From NCBI RefSeq assembly GCF_001427105.1, contig NZ_LMGI01000003.1:784618-848617 (forward strand): DNA of 64,000 bases, in the 5' to 3' direction. The notes beneath the pieces were generated by a model, which ran no database searches, had not been told where the DNA came from, and saw nothing but the letters and a program-made list of their open reading frames with translations. Both the position numbers and the translations under genes were made by a program. The stretch is from Sphingopyxis sp. Root154. Lineage in GTDB: Bacteria; Pseudomonadota; Alphaproteobacteria; Sphingomonadales; Sphingomonadaceae. Positions within the stretch are counted from its first letter, which is position 1, and each line of letters begins with the position of its first letter. Shown here in pieces: positions 8,695 through 17,828 of the stretch.

Positions 8695-10467
8695 GCCGCG
8701 CGACAATCGATAGAGGGCGAGCTCGCCATAATCTTTGGCGAGCTGCACCTTGCCGACATAGTCGCAATCGAAATCCTGCGCGTTGCCAAGCGCCAGCATC
8801 GCGGCGAGTGGCTGCGTGCAATAGACCTGGCCGACCAATGTGACCGGCTCGATCCGCGCGGTGCGCGTCACTTCGGTGCCGTACCAGAGTTCGTTTCCGA
8901 CGACCGGATCGATCCCGCGATAGATCGGCCCAAAATGTATGCCGGTCCGCATACCGGCCTTTTGCCCTTCTAGCCCGAGACCCGGCGGCAGGATATCGAG
9001 CTGCTCCTGCATCGCGAGCGCGATCCGCGCCGCCGTAGCCGGGTCGCCGATGATCGCGTAGACGGCATCGCCCCAGGTATTTCGGAACAGCACCGCATCA
9101 CCGAAGTCGTCGAGAATGCGACCGATTCTGCCCATCACTTCGCTCGCAAAGATCGGCAATTCGGCTTCACCCAGTTTCGAAAAGCCCGCAAAGTCCGCGA
9201 ATAAGATAGCATAGAGACCTCGGCGCGTACCCTCGGGGGGCCTAGGCGCCGGCGGGAAATCGAGATTACGGTCGAGAGCGCCGACCGGGATCGTCACCGT
9301 CTCACCGCCGTGCCGCTGCCACAGCGCAACATCGGCATTCGTTCCGGCGATTGCGGCCGACGAACGTGCAGACATTTCAGGGTCGACCACAGCGAGCTGG
9401 ATTGCCGTCGTCTCCAATTCGCGCGCGCGCAGCTTGGCCAGGCCCATCATCGTGTGCGAACCGAGGACGAACTGACAATCGTCGCTGACATAGCGCGAGC
9501 CGCTGGCGAAATGCACCATCGCGGCCCGGTCGCGGCATGCGACATAGCGCGCCAGCCATGCCTCGCCGCCCGACAGCACCGATTGGGCGATAAAATCATC
9601 CTCGGCGAAGGGCAGCACGACAGTCAGGTCGATTCCGCGAGCGAGCGCTTCTTCGGCGAACAAAATGTCGGCGCCGCAAGCCAGCGGCCCGATCAGCGCC
9701 GAAAGCGGCTGCGCATCGAGCGCGGCAGCGATGGCGGCGTGGGCCTTTGCCTCGCCGAACCCGCCCGCGCGGAACATCCGCCCGCAATAGACCCCAACCG
9801 GGGGCGGGCAGAGCAGGTCGACGATCGCTCCGGTATGACGCGCATCGATCGCACCGCTCGCGGCAAGTCGCGACAGCTGGCGGCACGTCGAAGCGCGATC
9901 TCCGGCGCGATTTCCCGCCTGATTTTTGGCCGCTTGTGCGGGCCGCAGTGCTTCCTCGCCGCGGTTCAACAGCAACAGCGCCTCGACCAGCGTCACCAGG
10001 TCCCAATAATTGTCGGCGGCGCCATTTGCCGCGATCGGCCCCGCCAGCGCGGCGGCGCGCTCGCGCTCGCCGAGCAGCGCATAGAGGCTCGCAGCGTTGA
10101 TTGCCGGAAAGGAGGCGCCCGAAAGCGTCCATGCGTGATGATAGGCGGCCGCGGCCTGCCCCAGCAGCGCTGCGCGGCGGTCGCCGCTATTGTCGAAGGC
10201 GGCGTCTTTCCAGATCCGCCCCGCCAGCGCGAGACTGTCGACGTCGCCCGAGGCGGCAAGATCGAGTTGCTCATAGAGGTGCATCGCGCCCAGACTGTCG
10301 CCCGAAGCGGCGAGCGCCCGCACCATCAGATAGCGCAGGCGCGGGCTTTCAACGCCATCGCGCCGGGCCGCAGCGGCGCAATCGAACGCGCTCAGCGCAT
10401 CGCCCTCGGCCAGCCGGTGCGCGACCTCGGCTTCGGCGGCCGCAATCGGGTCCGCCGATCCTGTCAT
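8686..10467 (-). CDS. TPR / SLOG-like / class III adenylate or guanylate cyclase protein
   Basis: A 593-residue multidomain protein. Residues ~1-215 are Ala-rich helical pairs resembling TPR repeats. Residues ~220-365 (GVYCGRMF... PLACGADILFAEEAL... VVLPFAEDDF... GLAKLRAREL) look like a Rossmann-type SLOG nucleotide-sensing domain; this is my inference from pattern. Residues ~415-560 are a class III nucleotide cyclase domain: metal Asp425 in LFADFAGFSK, second Asp467 in NTWGDAVY and Arg538 in YGTEVTRTAR. The Asn normally found in the VNxAAR motif is Thr534 here, so activity needs testing. No membrane segment is seen. It starts within the stop of the upstream TIR gene (ATGA overlap), so the two are surely co-translated. 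The product could be cAMP, cGMP or another cyclic nucleotide. Confidence 0.85.
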   Translation of the reverse strand: MTGSADPIAAAEAEVAHRLAEGDALSAFDCAAAARRDGVESPRLRYLMVRALAASGDSLGAMHLYEQLDLAASGDVDSLALAGRIWKDAAFDNSGDRRAALLGQAAAAYHHAWTLSGASFPAINAASLYALLGERERAAALAGPIAANGAADNYWDLVTLVEALLLLNRGEEALRPAQAAKNQAGNRAGDRASTCRQLSRLAASGAIDARHTGAIVDLLCPPPVGVYCGRMFRAGGFGEAKAHAAIAAALDAQPLSALIGPLACGADILFAEEALARGIDLTVVLPFAEDDFIAQSVLSGGEAWLARYVACRDRAAMVHFASGSRYVSDDCQFVLGSHTMMGLAKLRARELETTAIQLAVVDPEMSARSSAAIAGTNADVALWQRHGGETVTIPVGALDRNLDFPPAPRPPEGTRRGLYAILFADFAGFSKLGEAELPIFASEVMGRIGRILDDFGDAVLFRNTWGDAVYAIIGDPATAARIALAMQEQLDILPPGLGLEGQKAGMRTGIHFGPIYRGIDPVVGNELWYGTEVTRTARIEPVTLVGQVYCTQPLAAMLALGNAQDFDCDYVGKVQLAKDYGELALYRLSRGSV

Positions 10468-11645
10468 CGTGCCGCTGTCTCGGCCGATTTGAGCAACGCG
10501 ATATTCGCTTTCTCGGTGGCGGACAGCTCGACCGTGTCGCTCGTCGGGCGATACCAGTCGAACTGGTTGAAATGCGCACGGAGCGAGGGATCGCTGAAGC
10601 GGAACCCGTTACGTGCGAAAATCTCGTTGCGCGCGATCCGGAGTTCGAGCGCGCTGTAATTGCCCAACTCGTCGGTCGAAAGCAGCCGCTCCGAGGAATC
10701 GGGAATGACGACACCGCTGCCACCGACGCCGGTCGGCGCGGCACCGGCGGGGATCGCCGGCGTGCGGCCTTCGACGAGCCGGATATATTTGCGGAACATG
10801 AAGCCCGTCGTGCCGTCGGCCTTGCGCACGCGCCACCACGTGCCGGACTGCTTGTAAGTCAGGAATTTCTCGCCATCGAGCACCTTGCCGATGATCTTGC
10901 TTTTTGCGCTGCGCTCCGAGCGGATATTGGTGAAGCCCTCGGGATCGTCGATGACCGCTGCGAGCGTGAAGGCTTCGGCCGGGCCATCACTTGCTATTCC
11001 GGGCGTTTCCGCGACTTTCTTTTCATCTGGCAGGATGGCAGCTTCGGTCGTTGAAGGAGCGGGTTCTGCGGGCGGTTGAAGCAGTTTCCACGCGAGCAAG
11101 GCTATCGCGATCGCGGCGAGCGCTACAAGCGCCCAGGCGAGTGTCAAAGCCAGAGAGGACTTCCGTTCCCGCGGGACGGCCTGCAAATCTCCCGGCGGCG
11201 GGGGCGGCGCAACGGGCGCTGGCGTCGGTCTCGACGGGGACGCCGCGACGGCCTCTCGGCCGCAAAGCTCCTCAAGGCTCATCAGGACCTTGCGCCAGGC
11301 TCCGTGCGCCGGATCGCCGTTCCAGTCGCGCAAATCGGCGAACTGGATCTGGTTGAATGGCAGCGGCGGCATCACATCATCGATCGCGGTCTGCACCAGC
11401 TTCTTCTGGTTTCGCGCGACGTCGGCTTCGGCACGCACCCATTCGGACTGCGCCGATGTGTGCGACCAGACGACGATCGCCGCCTTCGCGCTGCCGATCT
11501 TTTCGGTGATCACGTCGCCGTACGACCGGTGCGGCGGCAGTTCGGCATCCCACCAGACATCATAACCCGCCGCAGTGACCGCGGCCGCGATGTCGGCGAC
11601 GCGCGCCTTGTTGTCGCGCGAATAGGAAATGAACACGTCAACCAT
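10464..11645 (-). CDS. TIR domain protein with transmembrane segment, SH3 and YARHG domains
   Basis: A 393-residue protein. Residues 1-~130 form a TIR domain (DVFISYSRDNKARVADIA, YDVWWDAELPPHRSYGDVI). Glu73 in SEWVRAEAD occupies the place of the catalytic Glu of NAD-cleaving TIRs (pattern W-V-x-x-E). A Pro-rich linker precedes a single membrane helix at ~165-188. A bacterial SH3 domain follows at ~234-292 (FTNIRSERSAKSKIIGKV... WWRVRKADG), then a YARHG domain at ~318-388 (LRIARNEIFARNGFRF). With the TIR on the inside, SH3 and YARHG would face the periplasm, a topology suited to sensing the cell wall and signalling inward. Coupled by an ATGA overlap to the cyclase gene. Function is inferred, not known. 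Confidence 0.88.
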   Translation of the reverse strand: MVDVFISYSRDNKARVADIAAAVTAAGYDVWWDAELPPHRSYGDVITEKIGSAKAAIVVWSHTSAQSEWVRAEADVARNQKKLVQTAIDDVMPPLPFNQIQFADLRDWNGDPAHGAWRKVLMSLEELCGREAVAASPSRPTPAPVAPPPPPGDLQAVPRERKSSLALTLAWALVALAAIAIALLAWKLLQPPAEPAPSTTEAAILPDEKKVAETPGIASDGPAEAFTLAAVIDDPEGFTNIRSERSAKSKIIGKVLDGEKFLTYKQSGTWWRVRKADGTTGFMFRKYIRLVEGRTPAIPAGAAPTGVGGSGVVIPDSSERLLSTDELGNYSALELRIARNEIFARNGFRFSDPSLRAHFNQFDWYRPTSDTVELSATEKANIALLKSAETAAR

Positions 11646-11699
11646 CGGCTAGCCCCCTGTTTTGAAGAGGCTAGCCGCCGGCCGTTCGATTCGCCAGCC

Positions 11700-13421
11700 T
11701 CAGAAGACCGCCCTGGGCGTCGCTTCCTTCATCATCGCCGCGCGTACCATCGGGATCGGCGGGCCGCCGTACGACAGGAACTCGTCGTGGAATGCCTTCC
11801 ACTTCGTCTTGTCGCCCTTCGTCCAGTCCTCGCGCAGCTTGCGGATCATCAGCTTGCCCATCGTGTAATTGAGGTAGGCGGGATCATAGGTGCCGCGCGC
11901 CGCCTGCTGTCGCGCATTGCCTTCGTCCTGATAGCATTGTTCCTTGAACAGCTTTTCGCTGTCGGCGACGGTCATACCCTTGGTGTGCAGACCGATCGCC
12001 GACAGATAGCGGCAATCGCGGAGCAGCGCGTTCGACAGCTGGCCGATATGCGTCTCGGGATCGCCCTCGCCCAGCCCCGCATCCCACATCATTTCCTCGG
12101 TATAATGCGCCCAGCCCTCGGCGAAGGCATAGCCGACGAACAGCTTGCCGAAGATGCTTTCGGCGCGGTTCGAGTGGAGGAAATTCAGGAAGTGGCCCGG
12201 CCATACCTCGTGGACCGACGTAAACATCAGATCCTTACGCCCAGGTACGAAATCGGCCTGCGTCTGCTTGTCCCACGTCGGGTCGGGCGGCGAGATATAA
12301 TAGACCGACGGCAGGCCCTTCTCATACGGTCCGGGGATGTCGATATAGGCGCTGTTCTGCCGGTTGTACGGCGGTGATTCCTCGACCTGCGCCTGCTCGG
12401 TGCCGGGGATTGTCACAATGTCCTTTTCGATCAGGAAGGCGCGCAGCGTCGGCAACTGGCGCCGCGCCTCGGCCACCGGGCCGTCGGCGGGCTTGTCCGA
12501 GTTCATCTTCTTCATGCAGTCGGCGATCGTCATGCCCGCGGCGTAAGTCGCGCAAGCCGCCTTCAGCGCGTCCTGATTGCGCTTGAGGTCGGCCTGACCG
12601 ATGCGTTCGAGCTCGGCGATCGGCGTATCGACGCCTTCATTGGTCAGGATCATCTTCGCAAACTTGTCGGCGCCGAGCGCATAGCCGTCGGGCGTGCCCG
12701 GCTGCGATCCGACATATTTGGCAAGATCGGTCATCGCCGCGCCGGCCTTTGCTACGGCGTCGTCGAACTGCTTCTGCAGCGCCTCGTCCTTGACCGAGGC
12801 AAAGGCCGCCTTGGCATCGCCCTTATAATAATCGGCAAAGCCGCCAAAGCCCGCGGTTCCGTATTTGACGAAGGTCGCGGGTAGCGGAAGCTTAAGGTTC
12901 GCCTTGATCTGCGCGGCAGCGGCGGGGACTTTTTCGGCATAAGCGATGAATGCCTTCATCCGCGTCGTCGCATCTGCATAGGGGCGCGCGATATAGACGT
13001 TGGGATCGAGCGCGCCGGTGTAGAAGGACGGGTTCTTTTGCGCAAAATCGGTATCGCGAAGGAAGAAGAGCTGCCCCTGTGCAACATGGATCAGATAATC
13101 GCGCTCGAACTTTTCGGCATCGGTCATCTCGCCGTCGAAAGCCTTCGCGTCGGCGATCGCTTTTTCGAGATACGCGGCCTGCTTCTCGATACCCTCGGGC
13201 GACCAGTCTGGAAGTTGCCCGTCGAACTCATGCTTGCCCTGATAGACCGCGAAATTCGGATTGAGCGGGAAATAGCCCTTCAGGAAATTATCGCGAAATT
13301 CGGTCCAGTTCTTCGCACTCGACGCAGCCGCCGACTTGTTTTCCGACGCGTTGCATGCGGTCAGTACCAACAGCGTCGCTGCCATCGCCGCGCCGCCGAA
13401 GCGGGCAAATTTGCTTGTCAT
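11700..13421 (-). CDS. DUF885 family lipoprotein, probable metallopeptidase-like
   Basis: A 573-residue protein of the DUF885 family, thermolysin-like metallohydrolases. The N-terminus is a lipoprotein signal (MTSKFARFGG... LVLTACNAS), so it is probably anchored in the envelope with Cys as first mature residue. The family motif HEVWPGHFLNFLH supplies likely zinc ligands, and GWAHYTEEM follows with a conserved Glu. The start at 13421 is chosen because it begins the signal peptide; the longer upstream frame does not look coding. It is divergent from the MFS gene. The substrate is unknown. Confidence 0.87.
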   Translation of the reverse strand: MTSKFARFGGAAMAATLLVLTACNASENKSAAASSAKNWTEFRDNFLKGYFPLNPNFAVYQGKHEFDGQLPDWSPEGIEKQAAYLEKAIADAKAFDGEMTDAEKFERDYLIHVAQGQLFFLRDTDFAQKNPSFYTGALDPNVYIARPYADATTRMKAFIAYAEKVPAAAAQIKANLKLPLPATFVKYGTAGFGGFADYYKGDAKAAFASVKDEALQKQFDDAVAKAGAAMTDLAKYVGSQPGTPDGYALGADKFAKMILTNEGVDTPIAELERIGQADLKRNQDALKAACATYAAGMTIADCMKKMNSDKPADGPVAEARRQLPTLRAFLIEKDIVTIPGTEQAQVEESPPYNRQNSAYIDIPGPYEKGLPSVYYISPPDPTWDKQTQADFVPGRKDLMFTSVHEVWPGHFLNFLHSNRAESIFGKLFVGYAFAEGWAHYTEEMMWDAGLGEGDPETHIGQLSNALLRDCRYLSAIGLHTKGMTVADSEKLFKEQCYQDEGNARQQAARGTYDPAYLNYTMGKLMIRKLREDWTKGDKTKWKAFHDEFLSYGGPPIPMVRAAMMKEATPRAVF

Positions 13422-13548
13422 TCGATAGTCTCCCTCAATCGATCGCGGGTTTCTGCCACTGCGTCTGGCCGATGGCATCCCATAATCGACGAACGGCATA
13501 CACAAGGGTGACTGGACAGCGACGAAAAGCACGATAGGGCGGACGGCG

Positions 13549-14862
13549 ATGGCAACGATCCCCCCACCCGAAGGCGAAGAACCGGTGATGCCGGACGCAA
13601 CGCCCAAAGCCCCTTCCCCGCTCAGCTTTCCCGACTTTCGCTATTTCTGGCTCGCGCGCTTCACGGCGGTGATGGCGACGATCGCGATGGTCGTCGTGAT
13701 CGGCTATCAGCTCTACGACACCGCGCGCACCGACTATGGCATGTCGATCAAGGAAGCCTCGTTCCAGCTCGGACTGCTCGGCCTGTTCCAGTTCGTTCCG
13801 CTCGCTATCCTGACCCCCGTCGCGGGCTGGGCGGCCGACCGGTTCGAGCGGCGTAGCGTCGCGATCTTTTCGAACCTCATCGACCTCCTCATTGCCGCCA
13901 CCCTCGGCTGGTTCACCTGGCACGACCAGTTGACGCTGCCGTTGCTCTTCACCCTCGCCGCGCTCCACGGCGTCGCACGCGTCTTTTCGGGGCCAGCAAT
14001 GAGCGCCATTGCGCCCAATATCGTCCCGCCCGCGGTGCTCCCACGTGCCATCGCGATGAGCAGCATTGCCTGGCAGTCGGCGTCGGTGATCGGCCCGGCG
14101 GCGGGCGGCCTCATCTATGCCGCGCATCCGGGCGCGGTGTATGTTTTCTCTGCCATCCTCCTCGCCATATCGGCCTTCACCCTCAGCCGTGTGCGGCCGG
14201 TCCAGCCGCCGCCCGCGGAAGTGCGCCGCCACCCCCTACGCGAGATGGTCGACGGTTTGCGCTTCGTATGGGTCGAGCGCTTCCTGCTCGGGACGATCAC
14301 GCTCGACCTGTTCGCCGTTCTGCTGGCGGGCGCGACCGCGATGTTCCCGGTGTTCGCCCGCGATATATTGCACGCGGGGCCCGAAGGCGCAGGATTGATG
14401 CGTGCCGCCGTCGCCTTCGGATCGGTCGGCGTAGCCGTAGGTCTTGCCATCCGCCCGATCGAACGCAACGTCGGGGTGAAGATGCTGTGGGCGGTCGCCG
14501 CCTTCGGCGTAGGCACCGTGGTGTTTGGCCTCTCGACCAACCTGCTCCTGTCGCTCGCGGTCCTTGTCCTCATGGGCGCTGCCGACATGTTCTCGGTCTT
14601 CGTGCGCGGCACGCTGATCCAGCTCAACACCCCCGACCATATGCGCGGCCGCGTCAGCGCCGCGTCGGGGCTTGCCATTTCCGCCTCGAACGAGCTTGGC
14701 GAAATGCGTGCCGGGGCGATGGCTGCCGCGCTTGGCCCGGTCGGCGCTGTTGTCATAGGCGGCGCTGCGGCGGTCGGTGTGACCGCGCTCTGGGCCTGGA
14801 TATTTCCCGAGCTGCGACGTGCGCGCACATTCGAGCCGCAGTTCAGGCATACCGGCGGATAG
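13549..14862 (+). CDS. MFS transporter (EntS-like)
   Basis: A 437-residue major facilitator with about 12 hydrophobic helices, starting with the family-typical FPDFRYFWLARF. The loop between helices 2 and 3 is GWAADRFERRSVAI, the MFS A-like motif. It most resembles the enterobactin exporter-like branch (MFS_3) seen in many drug or siderophore exporters. No siderophore genes are nearby, so the cargo is unknown. The divergent DUF885 lipoprotein gene shares the upstream region (13422-13548). Confidence 0.85.
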   Translation: MATIPPPEGEEPVMPDATPKAPSPLSFPDFRYFWLARFTAVMATIAMVVVIGYQLYDTARTDYGMSIKEASFQLGLLGLFQFVPLAILTPVAGWAADRFERRSVAIFSNLIDLLIAATLGWFTWHDQLTLPLLFTLAALHGVARVFSGPAMSAIAPNIVPPAVLPRAIAMSSIAWQSASVIGPAAGGLIYAAHPGAVYVFSAILLAISAFTLSRVRPVQPPPAEVRRHPLREMVDGLRFVWVERFLLGTITLDLFAVLLAGATAMFPVFARDILHAGPEGAGLMRAAVAFGSVGVAVGLAIRPIERNVGVKMLWAVAAFGVGTVVFGLSTNLLLSLAVLVLMGAADMFSVFVRGTLIQLNTPDHMRGRVSAASGLAISASNELGEMRAGAMAAALGPVGAVVIGGAAAVGVTALWAWIFPELRRARTFEPQFRHTGG

Positions 14863-14987
14863 TATCAAACCATTCACCGTACCTCGCGCTCATTTCGTCA
14901 AAAGGCTATTGTCAATTTAATCAGTTGAGTTAAAAAGACGCACCCGTCACCGCGGTTCCCCCTCACTCCCCCGATGGAGCGACCGCC

Positions 14988-15656
14988 ATGCACAATTCGA
15001 ATATCCGCCACAAAATCCTGACCATTCCCGGGCTCTACAACAGCGGCCCGACCCATTGGCAAAGCCTGTGGGAGCGACGTTTCAACCGCTGCGAGCGAAT
15101 TGAGCTCGGCGGCTGGGACGAGCCGGTGAAGGACGAATGGGTCGAGAAGATCGCGACCGCGATCGACGCCGAACATGAACCCGTCCTCATTGCCGCTCAC
15201 AGCCTTGGCTGCCATGCCTTCGCCCATTGGTTCGCCGCCGCCAGCAGCGTCGCGCGCGACCGTATCGCCGGCGCGCTGCTCGTCGCACCGCCCGACCTGA
15301 CGCAGCTCCGGCGCGATACACGGGTCGAAAGCTTCACCGACTCGCCGGCGCTGTCGTCGCAGACGCCGATGATCGTCGTGGCCAGCGATGATGATCCTTA
15401 TGCCAAAACCTCCTATGTCTGGCGCCTGTCGCGGCACTGGGACGCTCGTTTCGTCAATGCCGGACCGTTCGGCCATATCAATGCGGACTCGGGCGTCGCC
15501 GACTGGCCTTATGGACAGTATCTGCTCGCATCGTTACAACCCGCGACCACGCCGGCGCTGGCGGACGAGGCACTCTGGCTGCGCGCCGGAGACTGGCCAA
15601 ATCGTGTCCGCCGCGACCCGCGATTCGAATTCAAGGAAAGAGCGCACCGATCATGA
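14988..15656 (+). CDS. Alpha/beta hydrolase, RBBP9/YdeN family
   Basis: A 222-residue hydrolase of the RBBP9/YdeN serine hydrolase family. Visible are the N-terminal [20 protein letters not shown], the nucleophile elbow [10 protein letters not shown], the Asp in VVASDDDPY and the His in FGHINADSG; together these complete the catalytic triad. The C-terminal ~40 residues are extra compared with short members. It overlaps cysK by four bases (ATGA), so the two are translationally coupled. The biological substrate is unknown. Confidence 0.87.
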   Translation: MHNSNIRHKILTIPGLYNSGPTHWQSLWERRFNRCERIELGGWDEPVKDEWVEKIATAIDAEHEPVLIAAHSLGCHAFAHWFAAASSVARDRIAGALLVAPPDLTQLRRDTRVESFTDSPALSSQTPMIVVASDDDPYAKTSYVWRLSRHWDARFVNAGPFGHINADSGVADWPYGQYLLASLQPATTPALADEALWLRAGDWPNRVRRDPRFEFKERAHRS

Positions 15657-16573
15657 AAGCCAATTCGATCCTCGAGACAATCGGCAACACGCCGCACATC
15701 CGTGTCGCCAAGCTGTTCCCCGACGCCGAAGTCTGGGTGAAGTCGGAACGCAGCAATCCCGGTGGATCGATCAAGGATCGAATCGGCCTCGCCATGATCG
15801 AAGCCGCCGAAAAGGACGGCAGCCTGAAAGCCGGCGGCACCATCGTCGAGCCGACGTCGGGTAACACCGGTATCGGCCTCGCGATGGCCGCCGCGGTCAA
15901 GGGCTACAAGCTCGTGCTCGTCATGCCCGAAAGCATGTCGGTCGAACGCCGCCGGCTGATGCTGGCCTATGGTGCAACCTTCGACCTGACGCCGCGCGAA
16001 AAGGGCATGAAGGGCGCAATCGAGCGCGCAATCGAACTCGTCGAGACGACCCCCGGCGCCTGGATGCCGCAGCAGTTCGAAAATGAAGCCAATATCGACG
16101 TCCATGTCCGCACCACCGGCCCCGAAATCCTCGCCGATTTCAAGGACACGCCGATCGACGCGCTGATCACCGGCGTCGGCACCGGCGGCCATATCACTGG
16201 GGTTGCGCAGTTTCTGAAAGGACATTGGCCGAACCTCAAAGTCTATGCGGTCGAACCCGAAGCCTCGCCGGTCATTTCCGGCGGCCAGCCTGCGCCGCAC
16301 CCGATCCAGGGCATCGGTGCCGGCTTCATCCCGCGCAACCTCCACACCGATCTGCTCGACGGCGTAATCAAAGTCGATGCCGCCGCCGCGAAGGATTTCG
16401 CGCGTCGCGCCGCGACCGAGGAAGGCATGCTGGTTGGCATCTCGTCGGGCGCCACCCTCGCCGCCATCGCACAGAAGCTCGCGGAGCTTCCCGCAGGCAG
16501 CCGCGTGCTCGGCTTCAACTATGACACCGGCGAGCGTTACCTGTCGGTTCCCGATTTCCTCCCGGAGATCTGA
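15653..16573 (+). CDS. cysK: Cysteine synthase A (O-acetylserine sulfhydrylase)
   Basis: A 306-residue PLP enzyme that makes cysteine from O-acetylserine and sulfide. The PLP lysine lies in [11 protein letters not shown], the substrate loop is [10 protein letters not shown], the phosphate-binding loop is [10 protein letters not shown], and the C-terminal [10 protein letters not shown] is present. Length matches CysK. It belongs functionally with the sulfate-activation genes further on (19.0-22.6 kb), though several unrelated genes lie between. Confidence 0.95.
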   Translation: MKANSILETIGNTPHIRVAKLFPDAEVWVKSERSNPGGSIKDRIGLAMIEAAEKDGSLKAGGTIVEPTSGNTGIGLAMAAAVKGYKLVLVMPESMSVERRRLMLAYGATFDLTPREKGMKGAIERAIELVETTPGAWMPQQFENEANIDVHVRTTGPEILADFKDTPIDALITGVGTGGHITGVAQFLKGHWPNLKVYAVEPEASPVISGGQPAPHPIQGIGAGFIPRNLHTDLLDGVIKVDAAAAKDFARRAATEEGMLVGISSGATLAAIAQKLAELPAGSRVLGFNYDTGERYLSVPDFLPEI

Positions 16574-16581
16574 GGACGCTC

Positions 16582-17736
16582 GTGCCCCCCCAAGATGATC
16601 AAACGGCGTTGCCCTTGCGGCGCGACTGGACGGGCTGGCTGTTCGTCCTGATCGTGGCCGCGGCGGTGGTGGCGGTGCTCTTCGCGAGCCATTCGACCCG
16701 CACGGGAACGCATGTCGCGCATCGACAACCCATTGCGCCGCCAGCCAATATCGTACCCGAAGTCGCGCCGATGGAGCTGGCGCCAGTCACCGAAGACGAC
16801 GCGCGCGCGCAAAACGCTGAAGTCGCGCTGATCACGAAGGGCTTCATCGCGGCGCGGCCCTTCGTGTATGCAGGTGGCGGCGACGCGAAAGCCCGCGCGC
16901 GTGATTGCCTTGCCGCGGCGATGATTTACGAGGCGGGCGACGACGCGAAAGGGCAGCAGGCGGTCGGCCAGGTCGTAATCAACCGTGCCCGGCATCCCGC
17001 CTTCCCGAAATCGATCTGCGGCGTCGTATTCCAGGGGTCGGAACGCACAACGGGCTGCCAGTTTACCTTCACCTGCGACGGGGCATTGAACCGCCGCTAT
17101 TCGGACGCGGCGTGGCAGCGCGCACGCAACAATGCCGACATGATGCTGTCGGGCGGGACCTATCCGCCCGTTGGCCTCGCCACCCACTATCACACAGACT
17201 GGGTGCGTCCTTATTGGAGCGACAGCCTCGAGAAGATCGCGATCGTCGATACGCACCTGTTTTTCCGCTGGCCGGGCTATTGGGGCACGCCCGGCGCTTT
17301 CCGCGGCGCGGTATCGGGAAGCGATGGCCCGGTGGCGAAGCTCGCGGCGATATCGCCGCTGCATGCAATGGCGCTGGGGTTACCGACCGATCTGGCGACG
17401 GGTGTCGATGCCAATGCCGCCGTCGGCGAAGCGCGCGTCGTCGCCGGCGCGGGTGAGAGCGCGGGTCGCGACACCATCTACACCCAGCTCGACCGCAAGG
17501 CGGCCCCCGAAAGCTTCGTCACCACCGCGCTGCGGCTGTGCGGCGACAAGCCCTATTGCAAGTTCATGGGCTGGACCAACCCGGTGCTGAAACCCGACAG
17601 CGACGCGATGAGCGATACGCAGCGTGCGGCGATGACTTTTTCTTACCTTCGCGACGACAAGGCGGGGTTCGAAAAGGCCCTGTGGAATTGCAGCGAATAT
17701 AAGCGCGATGACGTCCGCCAGTGCATGAAGCGGTAA
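16582..17736 (+). CDS. Cell-wall hydrolase, SleB family
   Basis: A 384-residue protein starting at GTG. An N-terminal membrane anchor lies at ~18-36 (GWLFVLIVAAAVVAVLF). A hydrolase_2/SleB domain follows at ~105-235, with the likely catalytic Glu117 in AAAMIYEAGD, then NRARHPAFPKSICGVVFQGS, TGCQFTFTCDG and ATHYHTDWVRPYW. The family cleaves peptidoglycan glycan strands (lytic transglycosylase type). The C-terminal third carries paired Cys (CGDKPYCKF, CSEYKRDDVRQC). It follows cysK by eight bases. A paralogue is encoded at 62725-63735. Confidence 0.9.
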   Translation: MPPQDDQTALPLRRDWTGWLFVLIVAAAVVAVLFASHSTRTGTHVAHRQPIAPPANIVPEVAPMELAPVTEDDARAQNAEVALITKGFIAARPFVYAGGGDAKARARDCLAAAMIYEAGDDAKGQQAVGQVVINRARHPAFPKSICGVVFQGSERTTGCQFTFTCDGALNRRYSDAAWQRARNNADMMLSGGTYPPVGLATHYHTDWVRPYWSDSLEKIAIVDTHLFFRWPGYWGTPGAFRGAVSGSDGPVAKLAAISPLHAMALGLPTDLATGVDANAAVGEARVVAGAGESAGRDTIYTQLDRKAAPESFVTTALRLCGDKPYCKFMGWTNPVLKPDSDAMSDTQRAAMTFSYLRDDKAGFEKALWNCSEYKRDDVRQCMKR

Positions 17737-17744
17737 CGAGAAGC

Positions 17745-17822
17745 CGTCGCCCCCGCGAAGGCGGGGCCCGCTAGCAACCTTGCGCTAGGACGATAGCGGC
17801 TCCCGCCTTCGCGGGGGCGACG
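17745..17822. repeat. Palindromic intergenic repeat (REP-like) / bidirectional hairpin
   Basis: Two perfect 21-base inverted arms, 17745-17765 and 17802-17822 (first arm begins CGTCGCCCCCGCGAAGGCGG), flank an inner CCGCTA...TAGCGG pair. It fills the gap between two convergent genes. The arm resembles the 'CCCGCGAAGGCGGG' palindromes scattered through sphingomonad genomes. It may end transcription from both sides, although no T-tract follows. Confidence 0.7.
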
Positions 17823-17828
17823 CCATCC

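Noticed and set aside
10464-11645. Calling the TIR/cyclase pair a known CBASS or Thoeris system
   Set aside because: There is no CD-NTase, no ThsA-like SIR2-SLOG effector and no pore or nuclease effector; only a partial analogy exists.
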